A stretch of DNA of 64,000 nucleotides from JAZKHT01 sp040385245 (GTDB lineage Bacteria; Pseudomonadota; Alphaproteobacteria; Rhodobacterales; Rhodobacteraceae). This document shows, one piece after another, positions 43,064-51,755 of the stretch. Position numbers and translations under genes: made by a program. Position 1 is the stretch's first letter. Every line of letters begins with the position of its first letter. The notes under the pieces were generated by a model. That model was not told the origin of the DNA. It saw nothing but the letters and a program-made list of their open reading frames with translations, and ran no database searches. The stretch is taken from positions 806,001 to 870,000 of the forward strand of contig JAZKHT010000001.1 of NCBI GenBank assembly GCA_040385245.1, given 5' to 3'.

Positions 43064-44380
43064 CTATGGAGAAACCTCTGGATGCAGCAGAGGACCAAAT
43101 TCTATGAAGTGCATGGCCAGCAAGACACCCGCGTTGGTGTTGGCCGACAGAACGGTATTCGGCAAACTTGTGAGCTCGTATATTCCCGCTTGCCACCCAC
43201 CGTCGGATTGCAGCGGTTTGACAGCGTCGATCAGACTTTGTGTGTAGGCCGTTCTGAACAAGGCATTCCATCCGAACGCCGCTTTGGTGCTAAGCGTACG
43301 GAAATTCCGCGCGTCCTCGCCGGTGTCTGTGACCACGTTCCATGGCAGCCCATTTGCGAAAACGGAACTATAGACAAAATACGGTGCCTGATCGAGGTGA
43401 TCTTCAGTCACCGCTGTCAATTGACCGGTTTGCTGGAAGCGATTTTCTTGCGCCTGATAAACACGCCAAGCCATTTCCTGCATTCGAAGTGACGTGCCAA
43501 ATTCGAGACCTGAAAGGACATAGGGTTCGCTCAGCGTGTAGGAATGTCCGCCGAAGATTTCAGGATCACGACCGTCCACCGGAATCGAAATTCCATCCAC
43601 CTCAATGATTTGCGCGAACCGTTCGACGCGCATTGCTTCCTCGACGTCGTAACCCATGATTGCGAAGCCACGCGCAGAATATTGCTCGTATCCTACCCTG
43701 CCTTCTTGAACCGCGTCATATCCGGATGCTGTTGGCATAGCCCCCATGATAACTCCGTCTCTTACAGCCGCGGCAATATTCCATCTATCCAATACTCTTG
43801 CGACGCCGGACGCGTGTGATGGATAGTCCAAAGCCAGAACGTGCAACGGTATCAGGATGCGCCCCAAGTCCAGTGCTGACCAGCCAATTCCTGTCTCTGT
43901 GGGAGCGTTTGTGTAGTCTGTCATAGCCAAACTGCGCGTGTCGAACGATTTATTCGGCAACGTGCCCGCGTAGAGTGGCAAACTGGCCAAGCTGGACAGC
44001 GCTTTCTCCATAATCCCATCAAACTCTGATCTGGGTATGATGCCGAGTCTTTCGGCCGCGATTGCTGCGCTCAGGAAGGAACCAGTATCCCAGAGCGTCG
44101 ACGCCGGGAACCCCGCAACTGAATCGACCAAACCTGTTTCAGAGCGCAAGTTCTGTGCAAAGTAGGTCCACGCCACCTCCGCTGCGGTGCGTTCATCCGT
44201 GCTCAACTGTCGTCGGTCAGGTTGAGGTACAGTGAGGTTTGGGTCAGGGTGCCATTGTGTTGCTATGCTCGGGACGGTTTCCCATTTCTCCAAAGCGTAA
44301 ACTGTAGCGAACGCAACTCCCAGGGCAAAAAGAAAAACGATGTGACCTCGAGCGCGCAGCAATCCGTCTCTGAAAGTCAT
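43064..44380 (-). CDS. DUF3131 protein C
   Basis: 438 aa. A single N-terminal anchor or uncleaved signal (about residues 10-30, HIVFLFALGVAFATVYAL) places the rest in the periplasm. The DUF3131 core carries the full motif set (WTYFAQNL, STLWDTGSFLSAAIAAERLG, GWSALDLGRILIPL, QEGRVGYEQYSARGFAIMGYD, APYFVYSSVFANGLPW, TNAGVLLAMHFIEFGPL). Its start overlaps the GT2 stop (ATGA), so synthesis is coupled to that synthase. It is likely a periplasmic processing or guiding partner of the glucan. Confidence 0.85.
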   Translation of the reverse strand: MTFRDGLLRARGHIVFLFALGVAFATVYALEKWETVPSIATQWHPDPNLTVPQPDRRQLSTDERTAAEVAWTYFAQNLRSETGLVDSVAGFPASTLWDTGSFLSAAIAAERLGIIPRSEFDGIMEKALSSLASLPLYAGTLPNKSFDTRSLAMTDYTNAPTETGIGWSALDLGRILIPLHVLALDYPSHASGVARVLDRWNIAAAVRDGVIMGAMPTASGYDAVQEGRVGYEQYSARGFAIMGYDVEEAMRVERFAQIIEVDGISIPVDGRDPEIFGGHSYTLSEPYVLSGLEFGTSLRMQEMAWRVYQAQENRFQQTGQLTAVTEDHLDQAPYFVYSSVFANGLPWNVVTDTGEDARNFRTLSTKAAFGWNALFRTAYTQSLIDAVKPLQSDGGWQAGIYELTSLPNTVLSANTNAGVLLAMHFIEFGPLLHPEVSP

Positions 44381-46212
44381 GTCGCTTGCCCTTCTCCGAT
44401 GTCAGTATCGTCCTGATCTGGACGCCAGTAGGCAGCGAGAATGATGCCGCTCATGGCAAGAATATTATTGGCAGCCCAAAATCCGTTCGCGACAAGGCCA
44501 CCGGCACTGTAGGGGCCAACACCAATCAGAAAGCAGATTGAAGCATATGACAGACCCAGGACCGTGAGGACAACAACTACAATTTGAGGGATCACCAACC
44601 GATGAAAAGTGCCTGCCTGCCTAACCTTTGGAGTCACGGGAAACTTGATTTGATCGCCGCGCATCACTGACCAAAGCGCTCGAAGATTGATTGGAAAGAA
44701 TGAGAGATACCAGAGCTTTGCCTTGTAACCGGCAATGCCCCAGGTGCCAACCATCATCGCCAACTCATTCATCAACAAGAATGGCAATATGTGCTTGTAA
44801 AAATCAGCAGTATAAGCTGCGACTGGCGCAATACCTGTGAAAAGATATACCAGCGGGGCGATCAGAAAAACGAGATTCCAAACTCCACCAAGATACGACC
44901 AGAACGTAGCTCCATACATTAGGCGCTGCGGCAACGAGAGTCCTTTGCGAAAAAGGGGATTATCGTGAAACAAAATGTCAAGACTTCCGCCTGCGTATTT
45001 AAACCGTTGTATGGTCCAGCTAAGTAAGTCCTGTGGAGACAACATTTTTGATTCGATCCACGGATGAAGGACCGATTTCCAACGACGGTTTGGATCACTG
45101 TGAAGGGTCAAAGACGTGTAGATGTCTTCGGAGACATGAAACCGATATGGCGTGAACTCTTCCGCTTCGGCCGCGCCATGCAGAACCATGTCACTCATCT
45201 CAGGTGCAAGCGTTTTTTCCCCGGTCAGTCGTCGGATTTCGGTTTCCGTTTTTCGTGCCTTGGCGACTACCGCATCTGCAAAACTGCCCAGTGCCGCTTG
45301 CATGACCGCATCGCGACGATGGATTGAGGCAGCTCCACAACAGAACGATGCGTTCGCCCAATTTCGACGCCGGAGAATGATCTGATAGAAAAGCTCCGGA
45401 TCGTTGACAAAGGGATCTTCGCCCACGCGCACCGGTCCGACGATGCGAGAAACCAGACGACCGACAATTGAACCAGTGGTTCCAAAATGCCGCTCAAGTG
45501 CTTCGGGTAAAGGCCGTCCTTCAGGCAGATCAAAAAACCATTGTGGCGTTTGAACCCAGGCAACATCTGGGTCTCGGAAATAGCCCATGGTGCGTTCCAG
45601 CAATGTAGGAAGCGGCCGCGTGTCTGCGTCACAAATCACTATGAAATCACCGCTGGTCACCTCCATAGCGTTGCGCAGGTTTCCAGCTTTGAAGCCCGCG
45701 TTATTGTCCCGCGTGATGTAATTAGCGCCCTCATCTTCGGTCATCCGCCGCATCGCTGGACGACGGCCATCATCGAGTACGTGGACGCGCAAGTCTATGG
45801 GATGAGGATACCGCATCGCCATCGCTTCGCGCACTCCGATGCGAACCAGATCGATCTCCTCATTATAAGTAGTGAAAAATACATCGACTGCGACGGGTCG
45901 ACTCTCACTCGGGTCTGTAACGCATTCCGAGATTGAGGAAGGCGGAGGAAGGATGGGAAAATCCTTCGTCTTCCATAGGTTTATCGTAAAGAAGATCAGC
46001 CCCACAAACGCGAGAGTTTCCGCGAGGACCAAAGGCACGGCGAACCACATTGCATCCGGGTTCAGGCTCTGCGTCCACCGCCACCAAATGTACCAGCCGC
46101 CCAAGACAAGGTTGATGGTCGCTAGAAATTGGTAAAGCAGCTCTCTAACGGGAGAATGGGCGACCGGCTCGGGGGGGACTCGGCTTTCGAAACGGTCGAA
46201 ATAGAAGCTCAT
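44377..46212 (-). CDS. BcsA-like membrane glycosyltransferase (GT2)
   Basis: 611 aa processive-type synthase. Two N-terminal helices (about 30-80), a GT2 domain and five or more C-terminal helices are visible. Catalytic residues are in VLDDGRRP, VICDADTRP (DxD) and HVSEDIYTSL (TED position). The QxxRW position reads QRFKYAGG, with Lys and Tyr in place of Arg and Trp. No PilZ domain is visible. Start at 46212 (MSFYFDRFE) with GGAG upstream. It likely builds a beta-glucan from the UDP-glucose made by GalU. First gene of the operon with DUF3131-C and opgC. Confidence 0.87.
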   Translation of the reverse strand: MSFYFDRFESRVPPEPVAHSPVRELLYQFLATINLVLGGWYIWWRWTQSLNPDAMWFAVPLVLAETLAFVGLIFFTINLWKTKDFPILPPPSSISECVTDPSESRPVAVDVFFTTYNEEIDLVRIGVREAMAMRYPHPIDLRVHVLDDGRRPAMRRMTEDEGANYITRDNNAGFKAGNLRNAMEVTSGDFIVICDADTRPLPTLLERTMGYFRDPDVAWVQTPQWFFDLPEGRPLPEALERHFGTTGSIVGRLVSRIVGPVRVGEDPFVNDPELFYQIILRRRNWANASFCCGAASIHRRDAVMQAALGSFADAVVAKARKTETEIRRLTGEKTLAPEMSDMVLHGAAEAEEFTPYRFHVSEDIYTSLTLHSDPNRRWKSVLHPWIESKMLSPQDLLSWTIQRFKYAGGSLDILFHDNPLFRKGLSLPQRLMYGATFWSYLGGVWNLVFLIAPLVYLFTGIAPVAAYTADFYKHILPFLLMNELAMMVGTWGIAGYKAKLWYLSFFPINLRALWSVMRGDQIKFPVTPKVRQAGTFHRLVIPQIVVVVLTVLGLSYASICFLIGVGPYSAGGLVANGFWAANNILAMSGIILAAYWRPDQDDTDIGEGQAT

Positions 46213-46313
46213 GCTGGTCTCCGGTTCACTTGGACCGCGGAATCCAAGCACGGTCATTAAGCCACAGGGGAGCACCCTACGCTACACCAGATTGCAGCGA
46301 TCGATTCCAACTT

Positions 46314-47176
46314 GGGTCAGAACTCGTTCTCGTTTCACACCCAGAATATGACGGTTGCTGCGAGAGCGACGGCTGATAGGAAGACCTTAGGGCATCGGTC
46401 GTAGCGGGTTGCGACCCGTCGCCAGTCCTTCAGGCGCCCGAACATGATCTCGATCCTGTTGCGGCGTTTGTAGCGGCGGTTGTCATGCTTGATGGGCTTG
46501 CCGCGCGACTTCCGGCCCGGGATGCAGGGCTTTATCCCCTTGTCTTTCAACGCCTCTCTGAACCAGTCGGCATCATAACCCCGGTCGGCCAGCAACCATT
46601 CTGCCTTTGGAAAACTGCCCATCAGGGCCGCCGTTCCGGTGTAGTCGCTGACCTGGCCAGCGGTCATGAAGAACCGGATCGGGCGACCATCGGCATCGGC
46701 GACCGCGTGCAGCTTCGTGTTCATGCCGCCCTTGGTTCGACCGATCAGACGGCCCCGCTGGTCGTGGGGCCCCCCTTTTTCGACCGCAGGCTGGTCGCCG
46801 TGCGGTGCGCTTTCAATTAGGTCGCGTCGATCATCACCGTCTTCGGAACAGCGGCCTCAGACGCCAGGCCAGCCATCATCCGGGCGAAGACCCCCTTGTC
46901 GCTCCAGCGGTTCCAGCGGTTGAAGAGGGTCTTCGATGGCCCGTACTCCTTGGGCGCATCACACCATCGCAAGCTATTGCGATTGATGAAGATAATGCCA
47001 CTCAGAACTCGACGATCATCGACCCGCGGCACGCTATGGCGCTTCGGGAAGAACGGGCGAAGCCGGGCCATCTGTGCGTCCGTCAGCCAGAAAAGATTGC
47101 TCATCGTCACCCCCATCCGTTCCGGGGCTTGAATCACGCAGCCGAAGCCACCTTAAGCAGATCAATGTCCTGACCC
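46314..47176 (-). mobile_element. IS5-family (IS427 group) insertion sequence, about 863 bp
   Basis: The imperfect terminal repeats are GGGTCAGAACTCGTT at the left and, read inward, GGGTCAGGACATTGAT at the right. No clear target duplication flanks them (CTT versus TAG). Inside is a two-frame transposase whose orfA is broken by a stop. The ends are my reading and may shift by a base or two. Confidence 0.7.
46335..47104 (-). pseudogene. IS5-family transposase, two frames, interrupted by in-frame TAA
   Basis: orfA starts at 47104 (MSNLFWLTDAQMARLRPFFP) with GAGxxGG spacing. It reads to MIDAT, then meets TAA at 46817-46819 where relatives have a tyrosine codon (DATYLKAHRT). Beyond the stop the frame continues LKAHRTATSLRSKK to an A5G6 slippery run (46770-46780 on plus). 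A -1 shift there leads into orfB (GRLIGRTKGGMNTKLHA ... EIMFGRLKDWRRVATRYDRC) with the rest of the DDE domain. The frameshift is normal for this group; the TAA is not, so the copy is probably inactive. Confidence 0.75.
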
Positions 47177-47318
47177 TAGGCAGCATTCCTCGGGAGGCAA
47201 AGAGCGCTTGGGGCGGATGACCAAGGCAGGCCAGGTCGATATCCGACGCCTTCTGATCATAGGCGCAATGTCGCGATTGACCTGGCTTGGACGAAAAACG
47301 CAGGTGACGTTCCTCTGA
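47175..47318 (+). pseudogene. C-terminal remnant of an IS110-family transposase
   Basis: In one frame the codons read PRQHSSGGKERLGRMTK, then AGQVDIRRLLIIGAMSRLTW, then LGRKTQVTFL and a TGA at 47316-47318. SSGGKxRLG and the xxxRRLLIIGAMS block are hallmarks of the IS110/IS116/IS902 C-terminal domain. The rest of the gene is absent. Its 5' edge coincides with the IS5 right end, and no matching N-terminal part lies beyond the left end, so it was truncated, not merely interrupted. Confidence 0.65.
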
Positions 47319-47362
47319 CAACACCATTGCACCTAATGAGGATCGGCTGAACGCACCTACAA

Positions 47363-48463
47363 TCAGCTTCCAACGGCCCCTTCATGCCCGCCTGAAGGTG
47401 TTTGCAGTTCCAGCCAGAACCGTGTTTCAGACTCGTTGCTGATAAAGTCTATCTTGCCGCCCATCGAGGCCGTCAGGTTCTGGGCTATTGCAAGGCCAAG
47501 TCCGCTGCCCTGTTTGCGGCGGATATCGCTCGCTTCGCCCTGAACGAAGGGTTGAAAGATGTGGCTGCGCAGCGCGTCGGGAATGGGCAGGCCAGAGTTG
47601 CGCACGCTGACCCGCGCCACAGCATCCTCCTCCTCCAAACTGACCACGACCTCGCCGCCCGCGTCCGAATATTTGATTGCGTTCGACAGGAGTATCCGCA
47701 GCACACGTTGCAACCGGTCCCGATATGTCTGGCACAAGACCGATGGCAGCCCAGCCACGACTCGCACGGGAATTGCAGCAGCCTCAGATTTCTGAGCCAC
47801 CGCGGCCACAGCTACGTCAACGGCTTCGGCCAGATCCACCTCTTGCGGCTCGTCGGAGCCAAGGTCCGAAACGACCAGCTCCATTTCCTGAATATCGTCG
47901 AGAAGCGATTTCAAGCGCTTCGAATTCTTCGACGCGATTCCCAAGAGGTCTTGCGCCTTTGCCGGCAAAGCCTGTCTCGCCGTGGCTTCCAACAACTGCA
48001 ACGCCCCCATGATGCCGGTAAGCGGCGTGCGAAGTTCGTGGTTCACCGTGGTGATAAACTCGCTTTTCAGGTGTTCCAGCTGCCGCGCCGCGGTCACATC
48101 GATGATTTGCGAAATGAACATGCTTGGTGTTTGCGCGGCATCGCGCACAACGGTCAGATGTAGAACGGCTTCGACGATCCGGCCGCTGGAATGGATGTAG
48201 CGCTTTTCCAACCGCACGCTTTTCTGACCTGTTGCCACAAGTTTGCGGGCCGTTTGGACCGTCGCTTCGCGGTCCACCGGCAGCGTAACATTCTTGAATC
48301 CAGCGGACATCAATTCTGGCTTGCTGTATCCCAGAATCTCGCAAAGGGCAGGGTTAACGTCGATCCAGCTACCATCCATCCGCGTCAGCGCCATACCAAT
48401 GGGCGAATGTTCCATCGACGCACGCAGCAGATGTTCGCTGTCGCTGACTTCCAAGGAGATCAT
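47363..48463 (-). CDS. PAS-domain sensor histidine kinase
   Basis: 366 aa, soluble. A PAS domain covers about residues 8-125 (LLRASMEHSPIGMALTRMDG). HisKA carries the phospho-acceptor in FITTVNHELRTPLTGIMG near 145. The HATPase domain shows N-box LLSNAIKYS, G1 VRNSGLPIPD and G2 GSGLGLAIAQNL near 335. There are no membrane helices and no response regulator nearby, so it is an orphan whose partner lies elsewhere. It sits between the IS debris and the exopolysaccharide genes. Confidence 0.88.
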   Translation of the reverse strand: MISLEVSDSEHLLRASMEHSPIGMALTRMDGSWIDVNPALCEILGYSKPELMSAGFKNVTLPVDREATVQTARKLVATGQKSVRLEKRYIHSSGRIVEAVLHLTVVRDAAQTPSMFISQIIDVTAARQLEHLKSEFITTVNHELRTPLTGIMGALQLLEATARQALPAKAQDLLGIASKNSKRLKSLLDDIQEMELVVSDLGSDEPQEVDLAEAVDVAVAAVAQKSEAAAIPVRVVAGLPSVLCQTYRDRLQRVLRILLSNAIKYSDAGGEVVVSLEEEDAVARVSVRNSGLPIPDALRSHIFQPFVQGEASDIRRKQGSGLGLAIAQNLTASMGGKIDFISNESETRFWLELQTPSGGHEGAVGS

Positions 48464-48733
48464 TGTTGTTGCGTTTTCCGTTTCAGGTTCGAAGCATCCG
48501 ATAGGCCCGAAAGCAAAGTTTTCAGGCTTCGCACGCGGCGAGGGGCGGGAGACACCCCAATTGGTTTTGTCATAACGATCATGAACCTGCTATAAATCGC
48601 ATCGTCGGGTCGACTTTGGTATTAATTAATCACCCTAACCGGCGCCTGCCGAGAGGCCAATCACACAACCGTGAGTAGGATAAATGCGCGTTCCACCTAC
48701 TCTCATGCGCGTCGCAAAAGAGAGGATGCCGGG

Positions 48734-48847
48734 ATGATGCGAACCTTCGTAAGGGGTGACGGAGAGGCCGCAAAAAAAGATATTTCAACTGACCCACCAC
48801 TGCAAACCGGCAACCGATTGACAGCCAAGCCTGGATGGTTACCGTGA
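48734..48847 (+). CDS. Possible 37-residue peptide
   Basis: ATG ATG CGA ACC opens a frame of 37 codons closed by TGA at 48845-48847. AGAGAGG lies about nine bases before the ATG, a good ribosome site. The peptide is hydrophilic, with MMRTFVRGDGEAAKKDIS at the start and LTAKPGWLP at the end. A strong hairpin lies 58 bases downstream. No family is recognised, so this is a tentative small gene. Confidence 0.3.
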   Translation: MMRTFVRGDGEAAKKDISTDPPLQTGNRLTAKPGWLP

Positions 48848-48905
48848 TGTTCACGAAGGGTCACGCCAACCCCTGACGCCGTGACTCCGGGCCAACCCAG
48901 CCCCA

Positions 48906-48935
48906 AAGCCTCCTGAGCGTGAGCTCAGGAGGCTT
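48906..48935. terminator. Perfect 13-base hairpin with GTGA tetraloop
   Basis: AAGCCTCCTGAGC - GTGA - GCTCAGGAGGCTT is an exact inverted repeat. T-tract support is weak on both strands (CTTGTTCG, CTTTGGGG). It probably ends transcription of the small ORF or is an RNA-stability element. Confidence 0.55.
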
Positions 48936-49086
48936 GTTCGTGCGGCCGCGACGTGTATTGGCGGAAAATCCACATGATAGACGACAATTCGCGCAGCATG
49001 TGCGAGCTCGAAGACGTGCGTAGAGCCGCGTGGTAGAGATGAGGACGCGGTCTGTCGAGCAGGCCGATTCTCAGGGCGTCCGCAAT

Positions 49087-49464
49087 ATGTCTGAAATCCA
49101 CAAAGTTGCATCGGGGGACAGGACAATCATCAGGCTGGCTGAGCAACCCAGACCTTGCGAAGATCCCCTGCCGGAGGCCGCAGCTGACAACGCGCCTGGA
49201 TTTTTCTTTGTCAGAATACCAACCGCGGAATGTGTCAATCTTTTCGAAGCAAGAGATAAGAACCGACCGCATTATACTTTTGAGGCTTTGCGGCGCGCGT
49301 CGGACCTGGACGTACTGCACGGTGACAACAGCCGCATCCTCGGGCTGGTGCAGCACTCGCTGGCGCAAATCAATCGCTCCCGACGGCTGGTCGAATGGTC
49401 ACTTTGGGTCCTGCTCGGGCTGTTCTGTCTTTACCTGATCACCATGCTGAGCATATTTGTCTGA
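49087..49464 (+). CDS. C-tail-anchored membrane protein of unknown function
   Basis: 125 aa. A long polar N-terminal part (SEIHKVASGDRTIIRLAEQP, FFFVRIPTAECVNLFEARD) ends in one hydrophobic helix (about residues 103-124, WSLWVLLGLFCLYLITMLSIF). I chose the ATG at 49087; the open frame extends 19 codons further upstream. It converges on the BY-kinase gene with 24 bases between stops. Perhaps an accessory of the export machinery, but I recognise no family. Confidence 0.6.
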   Translation: MSEIHKVASGDRTIIRLAEQPRPCEDPLPEAAADNAPGFFFVRIPTAECVNLFEARDKNRPHYTFEALRRASDLDVLHGDNSRILGLVQHSLAQINRSRRLVEWSLWVLLGLFCLYLITMLSIFV

Positions 49465-49488
49465 CCGTTAGCTGCCGCAGACCCTCGC

Positions 49489-51693
49489 TCAAGTTTCGGA
49501 GCCGTAGTACCCGGAGTAGCGATAGGCATTGTATCCTCCCACGCCTCGCGACGCTTGCACCTGGCTGAGCACACCCAGAAGATGCACGCCGGGTCGCATG
49601 TTTTCCTTGATCTGATGGACCGCCTCGCGGGCCTCTCCTTGCGTCGTTGTCGCATGGCGCACGACCTGCAAGACAACATCAGCCACTTGCGCCAGATAGC
49701 GTGTGTCCGCGACCGGCAGGAGCGGCGGTGAATCGATGACGATTGCACCAAAGCTGCTGCGTGCAGCGGTGATGATTGTCTTGAAGCTCTGACTGCCAAG
49801 CATCTGATCCGTAGGCATGGTGCTGCGACCGCCAGCCATCAGAATGGACAGCGAACTCAACGGGTCGGCAACCGTCACAATCGCACTGTCCTTACGTGCG
49901 TTGGCCGTGCCCAAAAGGGTCAGCAAACCTCCAGAGTCATGTTCGAAACCCAACTGTCTTGCCAGCACCGGCTTTCGCAGATCCGCCTCGATGAGAAGCG
50001 TGTCCACTCCTGCGGCGGCGTAAGTGCGCGCCAAGGTCAATGCGGCCGTGGATTTGCCTTCGCCCGGCAGGGCTGAGCAGACCAAGATGACGCGCCCTGC
50101 GCCAGCAACCTTTGCCGCTTCCGGTGGTCGGGCCAGCTGTCCATCGCGCAAAGCAAGGTCAGTCGCGGCGCGCAGCTTTCGAAAGGTTTCGGCATAAGGT
50201 GACAGTGGCTCGGAAATCACCAGATCGGCGAGCACGATGTTGTCGTCGGACCGAGGCATGCTCGGCACCGACACGGCGACGCGCGTCTGCAGCACGTTCT
50301 GCAACTGGCTCGCCGAGGTGATGCCGCCGATGTAATACTCGTTCAGAAAGGCAAGGCCGACGCCAATTCCCAGCGCCGCAACAACGGCCAGTGCCAGGAT
50401 CAATTTCTTGTTTGGGAAACTGGCCGAGGTCGGCGCAAGCGCCTCGGAAACCACGCGGGCATCGGCAATCTGCAGGTTGGCCAAGGCGCCGAAATCCTGC
50501 TCGCGTGACAAAAGGAGCTGGTACTGGTTGCGGGCGACCGTGGCACTTTGTTGCAGATTGTAGAGGTCCGCGAGGGTATCGGAGGGGAGGTCTGCCTGAA
50601 GAAGGGCATCTCTAAGTGAATCTCGAGCCTGCGCTTCTTGTTGACCTTGCGCATTGATTTCACCGCGCAGCACACCGAGTGCCGCGTCAGATCGACTTGT
50701 CAGATCACCGTCTATGCCGGCCAAGGCCGCACGAAGATCCACGGATTCTTGCGAGCCCTCGGCAGATTGCTGTAACTGTCTTTGCAACTCTTCTCGTTGG
50801 CCGGCCAATTCCGCCAGCGCCGCATCGCCCAGGCTGGCAGCAACGGTCTGCCAATCTTGCCTGGAAAGGGCCGTTTGCGCAGATTGAATGCGGCCCCGGC
50901 CCGAGGTCTGGAGGGCCTTGGCCTCTTCCAGTTGCCTCCGAAGGTCGGCCACGCCAGCGTTGCCGCTTTCGGCCTCCAACCGGGCGAGATTGGTTTCGAT
51001 GAACCCGTTCAAGGCATCTTCAGAGGCCGCGAGTTCCGTTCGTGCACGGTCCAACTGCAGGCGAAGCACGTCGCGTGCGGCCAAGGTGGCATCGGTTTTC
51101 GCGCCGACCTGGCGTTCAATATAAACTTGCGCGGTGGTGTTGGCCAATTCGGCGGCCTTTGCCGGATCCTCGGAGGAAACCGACACTGCAATCAGGTAGG
51201 TCAGCCCGCGGCGCCGCACGTCCGTCGCCTCTTGAAGCTTTGTGATCGAGCTCGCAACAAGGTCAGCGCCGCTCGGCTCGGGCAACGGGGACATCCCCAC
51301 CAACCGTCTCAGGCGGTTTCCGGACAGATCGATGCCGATGGCCTGTCCAATCCGCTCGCGCAGGCCAAGACTGGGCCCAAACTCTGGGTCGCTCAGCAGC
51401 GCGGCACGCTCGATCACCGCGAGCGCTGTCGCCTGGGATCGAAGGATCTCGACTTCGCTATCGACCTTGGAATTGACCACAGCACTCTGCAATCCATCTC
51501 CAGAGCTGGGGTCAAGGAGGTTGGAGCCGCGTGTTTCGATCTGGAGCAGGGCGGAGGACTGATAGATCGGCGTTGCCGTCATCAAATACACGAAAGCCGC
51601 GCCGACAATCAGCGCTATCGTCAGGCCGATCAAGCGCTTCTGGCGCTGAAGCACGGCAATGATATCTCTCAGATCGATCTCGGTGGGCTGCAA
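49489..51693 (-). CDS. Wzz/Wzc-like polysaccharide co-polymerase with BY-kinase domain
   Basis: 734 aa. A Wzz domain (helix at residues about 20-40, long periplasmic coiled region, second helix near 425-445) is fused to a bacterial tyrosine kinase. Walker A is CSALPGEGKST near 540, A' is LLIEADLRKP near 565 and B is IVIDSPPLLPVADTR near 645. The tail GGYNAYRYSGYYGSET supplies the tyrosine cluster for autophosphorylation. It controls chain length and export with the outer-membrane channel, as rhizobial ExoP does. It begins at a TTG with GAGGA upstream. Confidence 0.92.
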   Translation of the reverse strand: MQPTEIDLRDIIAVLQRQKRLIGLTIALIVGAAFVYLMTATPIYQSSALLQIETRGSNLLDPSSGDGLQSAVVNSKVDSEVEILRSQATALAVIERAALLSDPEFGPSLGLRERIGQAIGIDLSGNRLRRLVGMSPLPEPSGADLVASSITKLQEATDVRRRGLTYLIAVSVSSEDPAKAAELANTTAQVYIERQVGAKTDATLAARDVLRLQLDRARTELAASEDALNGFIETNLARLEAESGNAGVADLRRQLEEAKALQTSGRGRIQSAQTALSRQDWQTVAASLGDAALAELAGQREELQRQLQQSAEGSQESVDLRAALAGIDGDLTSRSDAALGVLRGEINAQGQQEAQARDSLRDALLQADLPSDTLADLYNLQQSATVARNQYQLLLSREQDFGALANLQIADARVVSEALAPTSASFPNKKLILALAVVAALGIGVGLAFLNEYYIGGITSASQLQNVLQTRVAVSVPSMPRSDDNIVLADLVISEPLSPYAETFRKLRAATDLALRDGQLARPPEAAKVAGAGRVILVCSALPGEGKSTAALTLARTYAAAGVDTLLIEADLRKPVLARQLGFEHDSGGLLTLLGTANARKDSAIVTVADPLSSLSILMAGGRSTMPTDQMLGSQSFKTIITAARSSFGAIVIDSPPLLPVADTRYLAQVADVVLQVVRHATTTQGEAREAVHQIKENMRPGVHLLGVLSQVQASRGVGGYNAYRYSGYYGSET

Positions 51694-51755
51694 GGGGCGC
51701 GTCCTCGAAAGTATTAGGCGCCCGATTGGCGCAATTGGGTCACTAGGGCAAATCG

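Larger units (their letters stand above)
48464..49086. other. Long intergenic region upstream of the exopolysaccharide genes
   Basis: About 620 bases. It holds the histidine kinase upstream region, TTAATTAA near 48621, a possible 37-codon gene (48734-48847), inverted-repeat rich sequence (GTGATGTTCAC, GGGTCACG/CGTGAC near 48844-48885) and a perfect 13-base hairpin (48906-48935). No longer gene is supported. Confidence 0.45.

Noticed and set aside
47034..47327. 97-codon minus-strand frame over the IS junction
   Set aside because: It runs antisense to the IS110 remnant and through the IS end; no ribosome site or family.
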